9,240 nt of DNA from an uncultured Cardiobacterium sp. (GTDB lineage: Bacteria > Pseudomonadota > Gammaproteobacteria > Cardiobacteriales > Cardiobacteriaceae), in assembly GCF_938028185.1 (NCBI RefSeq), contig NZ_CALJAH010000470.1, positions 1 through 9,240 of the forward strand, read 5' to 3'. Position 1 is the stretch's first letter, and each line of letters begins with the position of its first letter. Of the stretch, positions 1-5,712 are shown piece by piece. The position numbers were made by a program, and so were the translations under genes. A model generated the notes under the pieces. The model was not told the origin of the DNA. It saw nothing but the letters and a program-made list of their open reading frames with translations, and searched no databases.

Positions 1-56
1 GGTCGGCCATTTATGGCCGACATCAAAAAACGTCGGGCATGAATGCCCGACCTACG
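1..56. repeat. Pair of short palindromes (REP-like intergenic repeat)
   Basis: Two near-identical inverted repeats stand side by side. The first (2-21) has a 9-bp stem, GTCGGCCAT paired with ATGGCCGAC, around a 2-base centre. The second (32-51) has a 9-bp stem, GTCGGGCAT paired with ATGCCCGAC, also around 2 bases. They are joined by ATC, six A's and C. The stems differ at a base pair yet both stay complementary, as expected for a dispersed palindromic repeat family. That this is a genome-wide family is inference; only these two arms can be seen here. Confidence 0.6.
25..51 (-). terminator. Intrinsic terminator downstream of sstT
   Basis: Read on the minus strand, the 9-bp GC-rich stem at 32-51 is followed by G and then six T's (25-30). 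This is the classic form of a Rho-independent terminator. It lies about 140 bases past the sstT stop and would end the minus-strand transcript. On the plus strand the same hairpin is followed by only a short T run (57-60), so any activity in that direction would be weak. Confidence 0.6.
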
Positions 57-190
57 TTTTATGATGCAGCGAGCAGGTTAGGCCAGGCGCAGCCGACTGA
101 AACAGCTTGCGTAGCAAGAAACCCAACAAACCACGTCCGCAGGGGCAGCGCCGTTGGCTTACGCTCGTGCCTCGCTAACCCAACCTACGC
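57..190. repeat. Repeat-like intergenic sequence after sstT
   Basis: No gene is apparent between the terminator palindromes and the sstT stop. On the minus strand the stretch opens with GTAGGTTGGGTTAGC and later has a related TTGGGTTTC stretch. It contains a small hairpin, CTTGC-GTA-GCAAG (106-118), and the motifs GCAAG/CTTGC and AGCC/GGCT recur. Sequences built on GTAGGTTGGGTTAGC are common as dispersed intergenic repeats in GC-rich proteobacteria, so I read this as non-coding repeat. The family assignment is from memory and cannot be verified from one copy. Confidence 0.4.
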
Positions 191-193
191 AGA

Positions 194-1438
194 CTACGAC
201 TGCGATGGCGCAGCGGTACGCGCCATTTTGCGCTGGTCGGCGAGGTCGGCGGCGGCGGTAAAGAGTACGTCCGAGGAGGAGTTGAGCGCGGTTTCGGCGC
301 TGTCCTGCACCACGCCAATCAGCACGCCGATGGCGATGACTTGCGCGGCGGTGTCGCCGTCGATGCCGAGCAGCGAGCAGGCCATCGGGATGAGCATCAG
401 CGAGCCGCCGGGGACGCCCGATGCGCCCGCCGCGCCGAGGGTGGCGAGGAAGCAGAGCAGCAGCGCGTTCAGCGGGTGTACCGGTACCTGCATGGTGTGG
501 GCAGCGGCGAGCGAGAGGACGGCGATGGTAATCGCCGCGCCGGCCATGTTGATGTTGGCGCCGAGCGGGATGGAGATGCTGTAGGTTTCTTCGCGGATGT
601 GCAGTGCTTCGCAGAGGTCAAGGTTGATCGGGATGTTGGCGGCGGAGCTGCGGGTGAAGAAGGCGGGGATGCCGCTTTGGGTGAGGCAGCGCCAGACCAA
701 CGGGTAGGGGTTCTGCCGCAGGATGCCCCAGGTGAGCAGCGGGTTCACAATCAGCGCGACCACTGCCATGCTGCCCAGCAGCACCGCGATGAGGCGGGCG
801 TAGGTGTGGAAGGTGGAGAAGCCGGTGGTGGCTACGGTGGCCGTCACCAGGCCGAAGACGCCGTAGGGCGCGATGCGGATGACGAGCGAGACGATGTAGT
901 GGATGACGCGCGCAGCGTCGTCGAGTACGGTTTTGGTGTTGGCGTGGGCGTGGCGCAGGGCGATGCCGGCGAGCATCGACCAGGCAAGGATGCCGATGTA
1001 GTTGCCGTTGGCGGCGGCGCTGATGGGGTTGTCGGTGATTTTGAAGAGGAGCGCGGTCAGCACTTCTTTCAGGCTGCCCGGCGCGGTGACGGCTTCGGGG
1101 TTGCCGCTGAGGTAGAGTGTGGTGGGGAACCAGGTGCTGGCGACGACGGCGACTGCGGCGGCGGCAAAGGTGCCGGCGACATACAGGGCGATGATGGTCT
1201 TCAGGCCGCGCGCTTGTCCCTGCTGGTGGCGCGAGATGGCGTGGGTGATGAGGACGAAGACGAGGATGGGCGCGACGGCGCGCAGTGCCTTGGTGAAGAA
1301 TTCGCCGAGGATTTGGAAGTATTCGGCGGATTGCGGCATTTCCGCCTTGAGCAGGATGTAGCCGATGAGGATGCCGAGCAGCATGGCGCAGAGGATTTGG
1401 CGGACGAGCGATTTGCCGAGCCAGCGGAGGAATTGCAT
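194..1438 (-). CDS. sstT: Serine/threonine:Na+ symporter SstT
   Basis: This 414-residue protein imports L-serine and L-threonine with Na+ across the inner membrane. It belongs to the dicarboxylate/amino acid:cation symporter (DAACS, SLC1-like) family, and its length equals that of E. coli SstT. Landmarks along the chain are a conserved KAVAP-like stretch (ALRAVAPILV, 51-60), NYIGILAW (146-153), ATTGFST (203-209), the first re-entrant hairpin FFTRSSAANIP (260-270), the NMAG motif of the discontinuous helix (297-300), the Gly/Ser-rich second hairpin GASGVPGGS (338-346) and DSAETALNSSSDVLFTAA (379-396). The start is supported by AAGGA six bases upstream (1445-1449). It is the last gene before the terminator repeat and lies 131 bases after the hydrolase gene, so it may have its own promoter. 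The protein looks complete and ordinary; I am very confident in the call. Confidence 0.96.
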   Translation of the reverse strand: MQFLRWLGKSLVRQILCAMLLGILIGYILLKAEMPQSAEYFQILGEFFTKALRAVAPILVFVLITHAISRHQQGQARGLKTIIALYVAGTFAAAAVAVVASTWFPTTLYLSGNPEAVTAPGSLKEVLTALLFKITDNPISAAANGNYIGILAWSMLAGIALRHAHANTKTVLDDAARVIHYIVSLVIRIAPYGVFGLVTATVATTGFSTFHTYARLIAVLLGSMAVVALIVNPLLTWGILRQNPYPLVWRCLTQSGIPAFFTRSSAANIPINLDLCEALHIREETYSISIPLGANINMAGAAITIAVLSLAAAHTMQVPVHPLNALLLCFLATLGAAGASGVPGGSLMLIPMACSLLGIDGDTAAQVIAIGVLIGVVQDSAETALNSSSDVLFTAAADLADQRKMARTAAPSQS

Positions 1439-1470
1439 GGGGTTTCCTTGTGATGGTTGAAAGGGCGGCT

Positions 1471-1500
1471 ATGGTAATGCCGCACCTGTCTTTCCGGCAA
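1471..1500 (-). promoter_or_regulatory. Possible sigma-70 promoter for sstT (weak)
   Basis: On the minus strand TTGCCG (1495-1500) and TACCAT (1471-1476) are separated by 18 bases, about 30 bases upstream of the sstT start codon. Each hexamer matches its consensus at four of six positions. The position is sensible and the gap to the preceding gene leaves room for a promoter, but a match this loose arises often by chance. Confidence 0.2.
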
Positions 1501-1514
1501 TGTTGCGGTAGTGG

Positions 1515-1555
1515 TTTTTGCGGGGCGGGGGTTATGGGCGGAAATCCGCCTGCCA
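1515..1555. repeat. 41-base hairpin repeat, copy 1
   Basis: This copy lies 15 bases beyond the stop of the hydrolase gene. Its 28-base core (1528-1555) is identical to 2186-2213, and similarity continues through a G-rich stretch to a run of five T's. The core contains the inverted repeat GGCGGA-AA-TCCGCC (1538-1551), a short stem. No T run follows the hairpin on the minus strand, so it is not a typical intrinsic terminator for the hydrolase transcript. It is more likely a REP-like element. Confidence 0.6.
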
Positions 1556-1569
1556 CCGGGTTGGTCGGG

Positions 1570-2097
1570 TTAGCCGGACAGCATGGCTGCGGCTTCGGCC
1601 ACGTCCGGCATGGCGGCGAAGCGGCCGCGCATGATGCCGCTGTGGTGCTCGTATACTTCCTGCGCCGACCATTTGCCGTTGGCGAGCGTGCTGTTGCCGC
1701 CTTCGGGCAGCACCACGTCAAAATCCAGATAGTTGGCAGTGCGCACGGTGCTTTCGATGCAGTATTCGGTCATCATGCCGACGACAATCAGGCGGCGGAT
1801 GTTGTTTTGGTGCAGGTAGTCCAGCAAATCCGTGCCTTTGAAGGCGCTGCTGTATTGTTTGTCGATAATGCGCTCACCCGGTTGCGGGGCGATGCGCGCG
1901 GCAATCTGCCAGCCGGGGCTGCCGGGCTTGAGCTGCGGGTCGTTTTCATCGCCGTGGCGCACGTAAATTACTGTGCGGCCGTGGGCGCGGGCGGTGGCCA
2001 ACAGCTGCCCGATGACGGCGAGCATTTCTTCGGCGCGGTAAGGCTGCATATCAAGTAGCGACTGCTGGGTGTCGATCACCAGGAGGGCGGTTTTCAT
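1570..2097 (-). CDS. Isochorismatase-family cysteine hydrolase
   Basis: A 175-residue cytosolic hydrolase of the isochorismatase-like superfamily, which includes isochorismatases, nicotinamidases, N-carbamoylsarcosine amidases and many uncharacterised members. The catalytic triad expected for the family is visible: Asp9 in LLVIDTQ, Lys80 in IIDKQYSSAF, and nucleophile Cys113 in GMMTEYCIESTVRTA. The GMMTEYC segment also carries the usual turn before the nucleophile. At 175 residues it is a single-domain form, with no fused aryl-carrier domain as in EntB. The start is set by the family's N-terminal MKxALLVID pattern and by AAGGA seven bases upstream (2105-2109). The same frame is open further upstream to about 2499, but that part overlaps the neighbouring gene and has no family resemblance. 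The true substrate cannot be told from the sequence, and neighbouring genes give no pathway clue. Confidence 0.93.
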   Translation of the reverse strand: MKTALLVIDTQQSLLDMQPYRAEEMLAVIGQLLATARAHGRTVIYVRHGDENDPQLKPGSPGWQIAARIAPQPGERIIDKQYSSAFKGTDLLDYLHQNNIRRLIVVGMMTEYCIESTVRTANYLDFDVVLPEGGNSTLANGKWSAQEVYEHHSGIMRGRFAAMPDVAEAAAMLSG

Positions 2098-2172
2098 GAG
2101 GGGTTCCTTTTGGATTGGGATTGTCTGAACCGGGGTTTCCACAGCGGGAAACGCGACGGCTTCGGGCGGCGC

Positions 2173-2213
2173 TTTTTCGCGGGACGGGGTTATGGGCGGA
2201 AATCCGCCTGCCA
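2173..2213. repeat. 41-base hairpin repeat, copy 2, overlapping a gene end
   Basis: Second copy of the repeat at 1515-1555. Here it overlaps the 3' end of the 571-residue membrane-protein gene. On the minus strand the core reads through as codons for Trp-Gln-Ala-Asp-Phe-Arg-Pro followed by TAA, so the last seven residues and the stop come from the repeat. The GGCGGA/TCCGCC hairpin (2196-2209) sits directly before the stop. Confidence 0.6.
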
Positions 2214-3905
2214 GCGCCACGGCAGGGCAAGGGCGATGAGATTGAGCAGGCCGATGCTGAACGGGTTGGGGTAGAGGAAGATGCCGTACGGGTGGCCGTG
2301 CAGACCGTCGTAGGCGGTGATTTTCAGCGGGATGAGACCGGTGAGCCAGCCGGTGAAGCAGGCGAGGTTGAGCGCGAGCAGCAGCCAGCCGAACGGGCGG
2401 ACGCGCAGCGGCGGTTGCCACGCACCGGGCGTGGGCGGGGTGCCGTCGCAGGCGGCGTTGGCAGTCGCGGCGATGTCGCAGATGGCGGCGTAGTCGCACA
2501 GACGCTTGGTGTTGATGCTGCGGTGGCTGTGTGCCAACGTGAAGTCGCGGATATGAAATTGCAGTTGTTCCGGAAAAACGCCGTATTCGGCAACGGCATG
2601 GACGTCCAGCAATTCTTGCCAGGCGATGTGGCAGTTGCGCGCGCCGCTGTAGAGTTTGCCGCCTGTAATACGTTCAGCGCCAAAGCGTTTGTAGGTGGGG
2701 TGATTGACGGGCAGGTCTGTCAGACTGCACTGGCGCGGACTGGCGAGGGCGAAACGCAGGCCGTGGCGGTCAGCGCTGGCAAACGGTTCGGCGGGCGCGA
2801 GAAAGCCATGCCGGAAATTGCGCCACAGGACGCGCAGCACCAGCGCTATCAGGATGAGGTCAAACAGCGCCCAGCCGGGATGCGCCAAATACCAGCGCGG
2901 CGCGGTTGCGGTCGTGCCGGTCAGCAGGAACAGGGCAAGCAGCAGCCAGAAGTAGAGGCGAATGTTGCAACTGCGCACGACGCGCGGGTGTTTGTACCAG
3001 TAACGCGCGTTTTCCACCTCCGGTGGTGGTGCGGGCGGGGCGGGCAGTTCGCCGCGGTACGCCTGACGGCGGTAGTCGGCGAAGCTATGGAGACCGTGAT
3101 GCAGGCCGTAGAGGATGAGCGCGGCGCAGATGCCGGTGAAGAGGGTCATGGCAGCGTTGCTCAAGAGCGCCAGCAGCGGCAGGGCGAGGGCGGTGGCGAG
3201 GTTGAGCGCGAGCAGCAGCCAGCCGAACGGGCGGATGTGCGGCGGGGCTTGGGTACTACTGGCGGCGAGTTCGGCGAGGTCGGCGGCGAATGCTTCGCGG
3301 TGCATTTCTTCCAGCTCGGCGGCGATGGTGCGGTCGGCGGCGATGTGCGCGGGCAGCGGTTCGGTGTGGCCGTGCAGGCGGCTGAGGGCAAGGTAAAGGT
3401 CGTGGTTATCTTCTTCGTCCAGCACCGGGGCGGTGTGGATGTATAGCCATCCCCCCAAAGCCTCATACTTTCTTCGGCGGCGCGCCTTGTCTGAGGCTTT
3501 GGGGGTATCGCCATATTCGCTGTTGCCATCGCGGTATTTGAGGACGAGCTGTTGCGGGTTATAACGGAAATCGACGTCTTGCAGTTCCGGCCAGTACCGT
3601 TGCCAGTTGAGGCGGCCTCCGCCGAGGTGGCCGGCGGGACGGGCGCGGGCGAGGGCGAGACCGTCGTGGTCGATGCGCGCCACCGGTGCTTTCGCGCCGA
3701 TGAAGGCGTTGCCGATTTCACGCCCGGCCAGCGCGACGAGAACGGGCAGGAATACGGCAGCGGGCAGCGCGAGTGTCAGAGGTGTGCCGCGCACGAGGAT
3801 GATGGCGCAGAGGGTGGCGGGGACGAGCAGCCAGAAACAGCGGCGGTTGGCGTGCTGGATGAGGCGCGGGTGTTTGTACCAGTAAAGGGCAGGGCGGTCG
3901 GGCAT
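2190..3905 (-). CDS. Tandemly duplicated membrane protein of unknown function
   Basis: I do not recognise this 571-residue protein. It is built from two related units. YWYKHPR occurs at 8-14 and 302-308, RPFGWLLLALNLA at 225-237 and 503-515, and a similar DHDGLALARA/DRHGLRFALA stretch at 79-88 and 379-388. NPQQLVLKYRD (116-126) pairs with FPEQLQFHIRD (444-454). Each unit appears to have two hydrophobic segments (about 23-60; 317-361), a polar domain, then two more hydrophobic segments (about 227-268; 505-562), giving roughly eight membrane segments in all. The second unit has a polar domain about 50 residues shorter. No signal peptide or enzyme motif is visible. The ATG gives a start matching the unit boundary, but no clear ribosome-binding site precedes it. 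It lies 67 bases after the LRR gene and may share its transcript. The last seven codons fall in a dispersed repeat. Confidence 0.8.
   Translation of the reverse strand: MPDRPALYWYKHPRLIQHANRRCFWLLVPATLCAIILVRGTPLTLALPAAVFLPVLVALAGREIGNAFIGAKAPVARIDHDGLALARARPAGHLGGGRLNWQRYWPELQDVDFRYNPQQLVLKYRDGNSEYGDTPKASDKARRRRKYEALGGWLYIHTAPVLDEEDNHDLYLALSRLHGHTEPLPAHIAADRTIAAELEEMHREAFAADLAELAASSTQAPPHIRPFGWLLLALNLATALALPLLALLSNAAMTLFTGICAALILYGLHHGLHSFADYRRQAYRGELPAPPAPPPEVENARYWYKHPRVVRSCNIRLYFWLLLALFLLTGTTATAPRWYLAHPGWALFDLILIALVLRVLWRNFRHGFLAPAEPFASADRHGLRFALASPRQCSLTDLPVNHPTYKRFGAERITGGKLYSGARNCHIAWQELLDVHAVAEYGVFPEQLQFHIRDFTLAHSHRSINTKRLCDYAAICDIAATANAACDGTPPTPGAWQPPLRVRPFGWLLLALNLACFTGWLTGLIPLKITAYDGLHGHPYGIFLYPNPFSIGLLNLIALALPWRWQADFRP
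2361..2401. repeat. 41-base exact direct repeat within the duplicated gene, copy 1
   Basis: Identical over 41 bases to 3195-3235. It encodes the RPFGWLLLALNLA segment of the second protein unit (residues 503-515). The two copies are 834 bases, or 278 codons, apart and in the same frame. Confidence 0.9.
2982..3003. repeat. 22-base exact direct repeat within the duplicated gene, copy 1
   Basis: Identical over 22 bases to 3864-3885. It encodes the YWYKHPR motif that opens the second protein unit. The two copies are 882 bases, or 294 codons, apart, which together with the 278-codon spacing of the other repeat shows one unit has a net deletion of about 16 codons between these marks. Confidence 0.85.
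3195..3235. repeat. 41-base exact direct repeat within the duplicated gene, copy 2
   Basis: Partner of 2361-2401, encoding RPFGWLLLALNLA at residues 225-237 of the first protein unit. Every third codon position is the same in both copies. Confidence 0.9.
3864..3885. repeat. 22-base exact direct repeat within the duplicated gene, copy 2
   Basis: Partner of 2982-3003, encoding the YWYKHPR motif near the N terminus (residues 8-14). Confidence 0.85.
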
Positions 3906-3972
3906 GGGGCAAATGGTTGGTGTGGATGGCTATTTTTTCAAAGTGTGGGTGGAGGCGGGTGCGGTGCCAGTT

Positions 3973-5583
3973 TCAGGTATCGGGATGGAAGCCGATGATT
4001 TGCAATGCCGGAATATCGTTATCCGTCCAACTGATACCGCGCCGGTTTTTGTCCAGAAATGCCTGTGGCAGACTGCGCAGCGGGTTGCCGCTTATATCGA
4101 GATGGCTTAATTCTTTTGCCAATGCTTCACTCTCAGGCGGAAATTCGCTGATCCGGTTTCCGGCCAAATAAAGTCCATACAGTTCTTTTAAGCGGGCTAT
4201 GCCGGGTGGCAGTGCAGTAAGTTGAGTGTACTCCAAATGAAGCGACCGCAATCCGCTTAATGCCAGGATTTCTTCAGGGAAACGGGATAAGGGATTGTGG
4301 GTGTATTTCAGTTTTTTCAGTCCGGCCAGTTTGCCAATCTCCTGCGGGAAAGCCTCAAATTCGCAGCATGATAAATCCAGTTGTTCTAGCCCTTGTAGTG
4401 TTGCAAATGTTTCAGGCAGTTGTTGCAACGGATTGTTTGACAGCAGCAGGGTTTTCAGTTTTTGCAGTGCGCCTGTTTCTGCGGGCAGGTTTTGTAACTG
4501 TGCATCGCATATCTCCAGCTCCTGCAAGGCGGCAAGTCCGGCAATGCCTGCGGGTAACCGGGAAATGTTGGTATTGTTCAGCGTCAGTTTTTCCAGTTTT
4601 TTGAGCTGGCCAATTTCGTCCGGCAATGCGACCAGCGGGGTATTGTCCAGGCATAGTTGCTGTAGCGCGTGCAGTTGGCCGATGCTTGTTGGCAAGGTTT
4701 TTAACCGGGTATTTTCAAGGTCGAGCGCTTGCAGGTGTTGTAATTGGCCAATTTCGTCTGGCAGTTTTTCGAGCGGGGTGTTTTTCAGTTTTAATTCACA
4801 TAAATTTGTCAATTTTCCGATCGCTGCAGGCAGGGTTCTCAACCGGGTTTCCCGCAAATCCAGTTTCCATAGTTGGGTGAGCTGCGCCATTTCGTCTGGC
4901 AGTTTTTCCAGCGGGGTATTGGTAAGTTCCAGCTCCTGCAGGCCGGCCAGCCCGCCAATGGCTGCGGGCAGTCCGTTTAATCGGGTTTCCCGCAAATCCA
5001 GTTTGCATAATCGAGTAAGTTGCGCCATTTCGTCCGGCAATTTTTTCAGCGGATTTCTGGGCAGCAAAAGCTCTTCCAGATTCGTGAGCTGTCCGATTTC
5101 TTTTGGTAGTGTGGTAAATTCGCAGTCATTGATATGCAGGGAACGCAGGTTTTTCAGCTTGGCAATTTCTGGCGGCAGTGTACTGATTTGGGTCATATTG
5201 AGCTGGAGTGCTTGCAGGGATTGCAGTTCGCCAATTTCGGCTGGAAGACGGTTAAACCATTGTTTGGGTCTGTCTTTGTCGCCCAACTGAAGCGTCCACA
5301 AATAGCCGAACAGATCTCCGGCAAAGATGGTGATTTTCCGCAGCTTTCGGCATTGCGCAATTTCTGGCGGCAGGGTTTCGATGCGCCAGCCGCCCACCCA
5401 CAGTTCTTCCAGGTTTTCAAAGCGGGCGATTTCCGCCGGGACGATGCTGATGGTGTAATCGGAGATGGCGCATCTGCGTACCCGCTGGTAATCCCCGGCG
5501 GTCAGTTTGCGCAGGTCGTTGGCGATGTCGCCTAGTTCAATGGCGGCAGGGTCTGTTTCCCAGCGGTAGATGTATTTGCTCAT
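3973..5583 (-). CDS. Leucine-rich-repeat protein (23-residue repeats)
   Basis: A 536-residue protein made almost wholly of leucine-rich repeats of the form LPxEIGxLxxLxxLxLxxTxL. The LP-type mark recurs at exactly 23-residue spacing from residue 113 to 481 (17 marks). There are two earlier marks at 48 and 71 and one at 505, about 20 repeats in all. A 19-residue insertion (around 90-110) breaks the series. A short non-repeat N-terminal cap starts MSKYIYRW, and the C-terminal tail is about 25 residues. No signal peptide, membrane segment or fused catalytic domain (such as a ubiquitin-ligase domain) is seen, so a cytosolic protein-binding scaffold is the likely role; the partner is unknown. ATG at 5583 is preferred because AGGAG lies six bases upstream; a TTG 11 codons further upstream lacks such a site. 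The DNA is AT-richer than its neighbours (one line, 4741-4800, is 40% GC), which hints at horizontal gain or repeat-driven bias. Confidence 0.92.
   Translation of the reverse strand: MSKYIYRWETDPAAIELGDIANDLRKLTAGDYQRVRRCAISDYTISIVPAEIARFENLEELWVGGWRIETLPPEIAQCRKLRKITIFAGDLFGYLWTLQLGDKDRPKQWFNRLPAEIGELQSLQALQLNMTQISTLPPEIAKLKNLRSLHINDCEFTTLPKEIGQLTNLEELLLPRNPLKKLPDEMAQLTRLCKLDLRETRLNGLPAAIGGLAGLQELELTNTPLEKLPDEMAQLTQLWKLDLRETRLRTLPAAIGKLTNLCELKLKNTPLEKLPDEIGQLQHLQALDLENTRLKTLPTSIGQLHALQQLCLDNTPLVALPDEIGQLKKLEKLTLNNTNISRLPAGIAGLAALQELEICDAQLQNLPAETGALQKLKTLLLSNNPLQQLPETFATLQGLEQLDLSCCEFEAFPQEIGKLAGLKKLKYTHNPLSRFPEEILALSGLRSLHLEYTQLTALPPGIARLKELYGLYLAGNRISEFPPESEALAKELSHLDISGNPLRSLPQAFLDKNRRGISWTDNDIPALQIIGFHPDT
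4005..5442 (-). repeat. Tandem 69-base coding repeats (LRR array)
   Basis: The DNA behind the leucine-rich repeats is an array of diverged 69-base units. In the middle a longer 138-base (46-residue) period appears: LPDEMAQLT, KLDLRETRL and LPAAIG recur in the same order in consecutive double units. The 23-base segments 4844-4866 and 4982-5004 are identical and exactly 138 bases apart. This points to growth by duplication of two-repeat blocks. Confidence 0.8.
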
Positions 5584-5589
5584 GGGTGT

Positions 5590-5594
5590 CTCCT
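5590..5594 (-). promoter_or_regulatory. Ribosome-binding site deciding the LRR gene start
   Basis: AGGAG on the minus strand lies six bases before the ATG at 5583. It selects this start over the in-frame TTG at 5614-5616, which would add eleven residues. Confidence 0.75.
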
Positions 5595-5673
5595 GACGGG
5601 TTGGTTTTCCGGGCAATGTGCAAGGTTTCTGTGAGTGGCCATGCGCACTCTCTTTTGGGCGGATGCGGTTATG

Positions 5674-5696
5674 AAAACACCCGCCGGAGCGGGTGT
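5674..5696 (-). terminator. Intrinsic terminator after accA
   Basis: On the minus strand ACACCCGC pairs with GCGGGTGT across a 4-base loop (TCCG), an 8-bp GC-rich stem that ends in four T's. It lies 17 bases beyond the accA stop and 90 bases before the LRR start codon, so it should separate the chemosensory-accA transcript from the genes to the left. The T run is short, so some read-through is possible. Confidence 0.7.
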
Positions 5697-5712
5697 CGTG
5701 CTTTGGGGCGGG

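Noticed and set aside
341..1453. Long plus-strand open frame (370 codons) opposite sstT
   Set aside because: Its protein is Gly/Asp/Glu/Val-rich low complexity, typical of the antisense frame of a GC-rich gene, and sstT on the other strand is unmistakable.
1538..1551. GGCGGA/TCCGCC hairpin as a terminator for the hydrolase gene
   Set aside because: The stem is short and no T run follows on the minus strand; it recurs inside another gene end and is better read as a dispersed repeat.
1570..2499. Upstream extension of the hydrolase to 309 residues
   Set aside because: The extra 134 residues overlap the neighbouring gene, are Arg/Pro/His-rich and lack family resemblance. The ATG at 2097 has a good ribosome-binding site and the expected N-terminal motif.
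2115..3446. Plus-strand open frame of 443 codons opposite the duplicated membrane protein
   Set aside because: Low-complexity Gly/Arg/Glu/Val composition and no ribosome-binding site or family motif. The minus frame has coherent membrane segments and a duplicated protein pattern.
3906..3972. Promoter or terminator between the LRR and membrane-protein genes
   Set aside because: No convincing promoter hexamers and no hairpin with a T run were seen in these 67 bases.
4295..5290. Plus-strand open frame of 331 codons, Ser/Cys/Phe-rich, with repeats
   Set aside because: Its periodicity is simply the reverse complement of the leucine-rich-repeat array.
4005..5442. Regular 69-base periodicity as a CRISPR or satellite array
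   Set aside because: Units are diverged, contiguous and in frame, with no constant repeat and unique spacer; the period is that of the 23-residue protein repeat.
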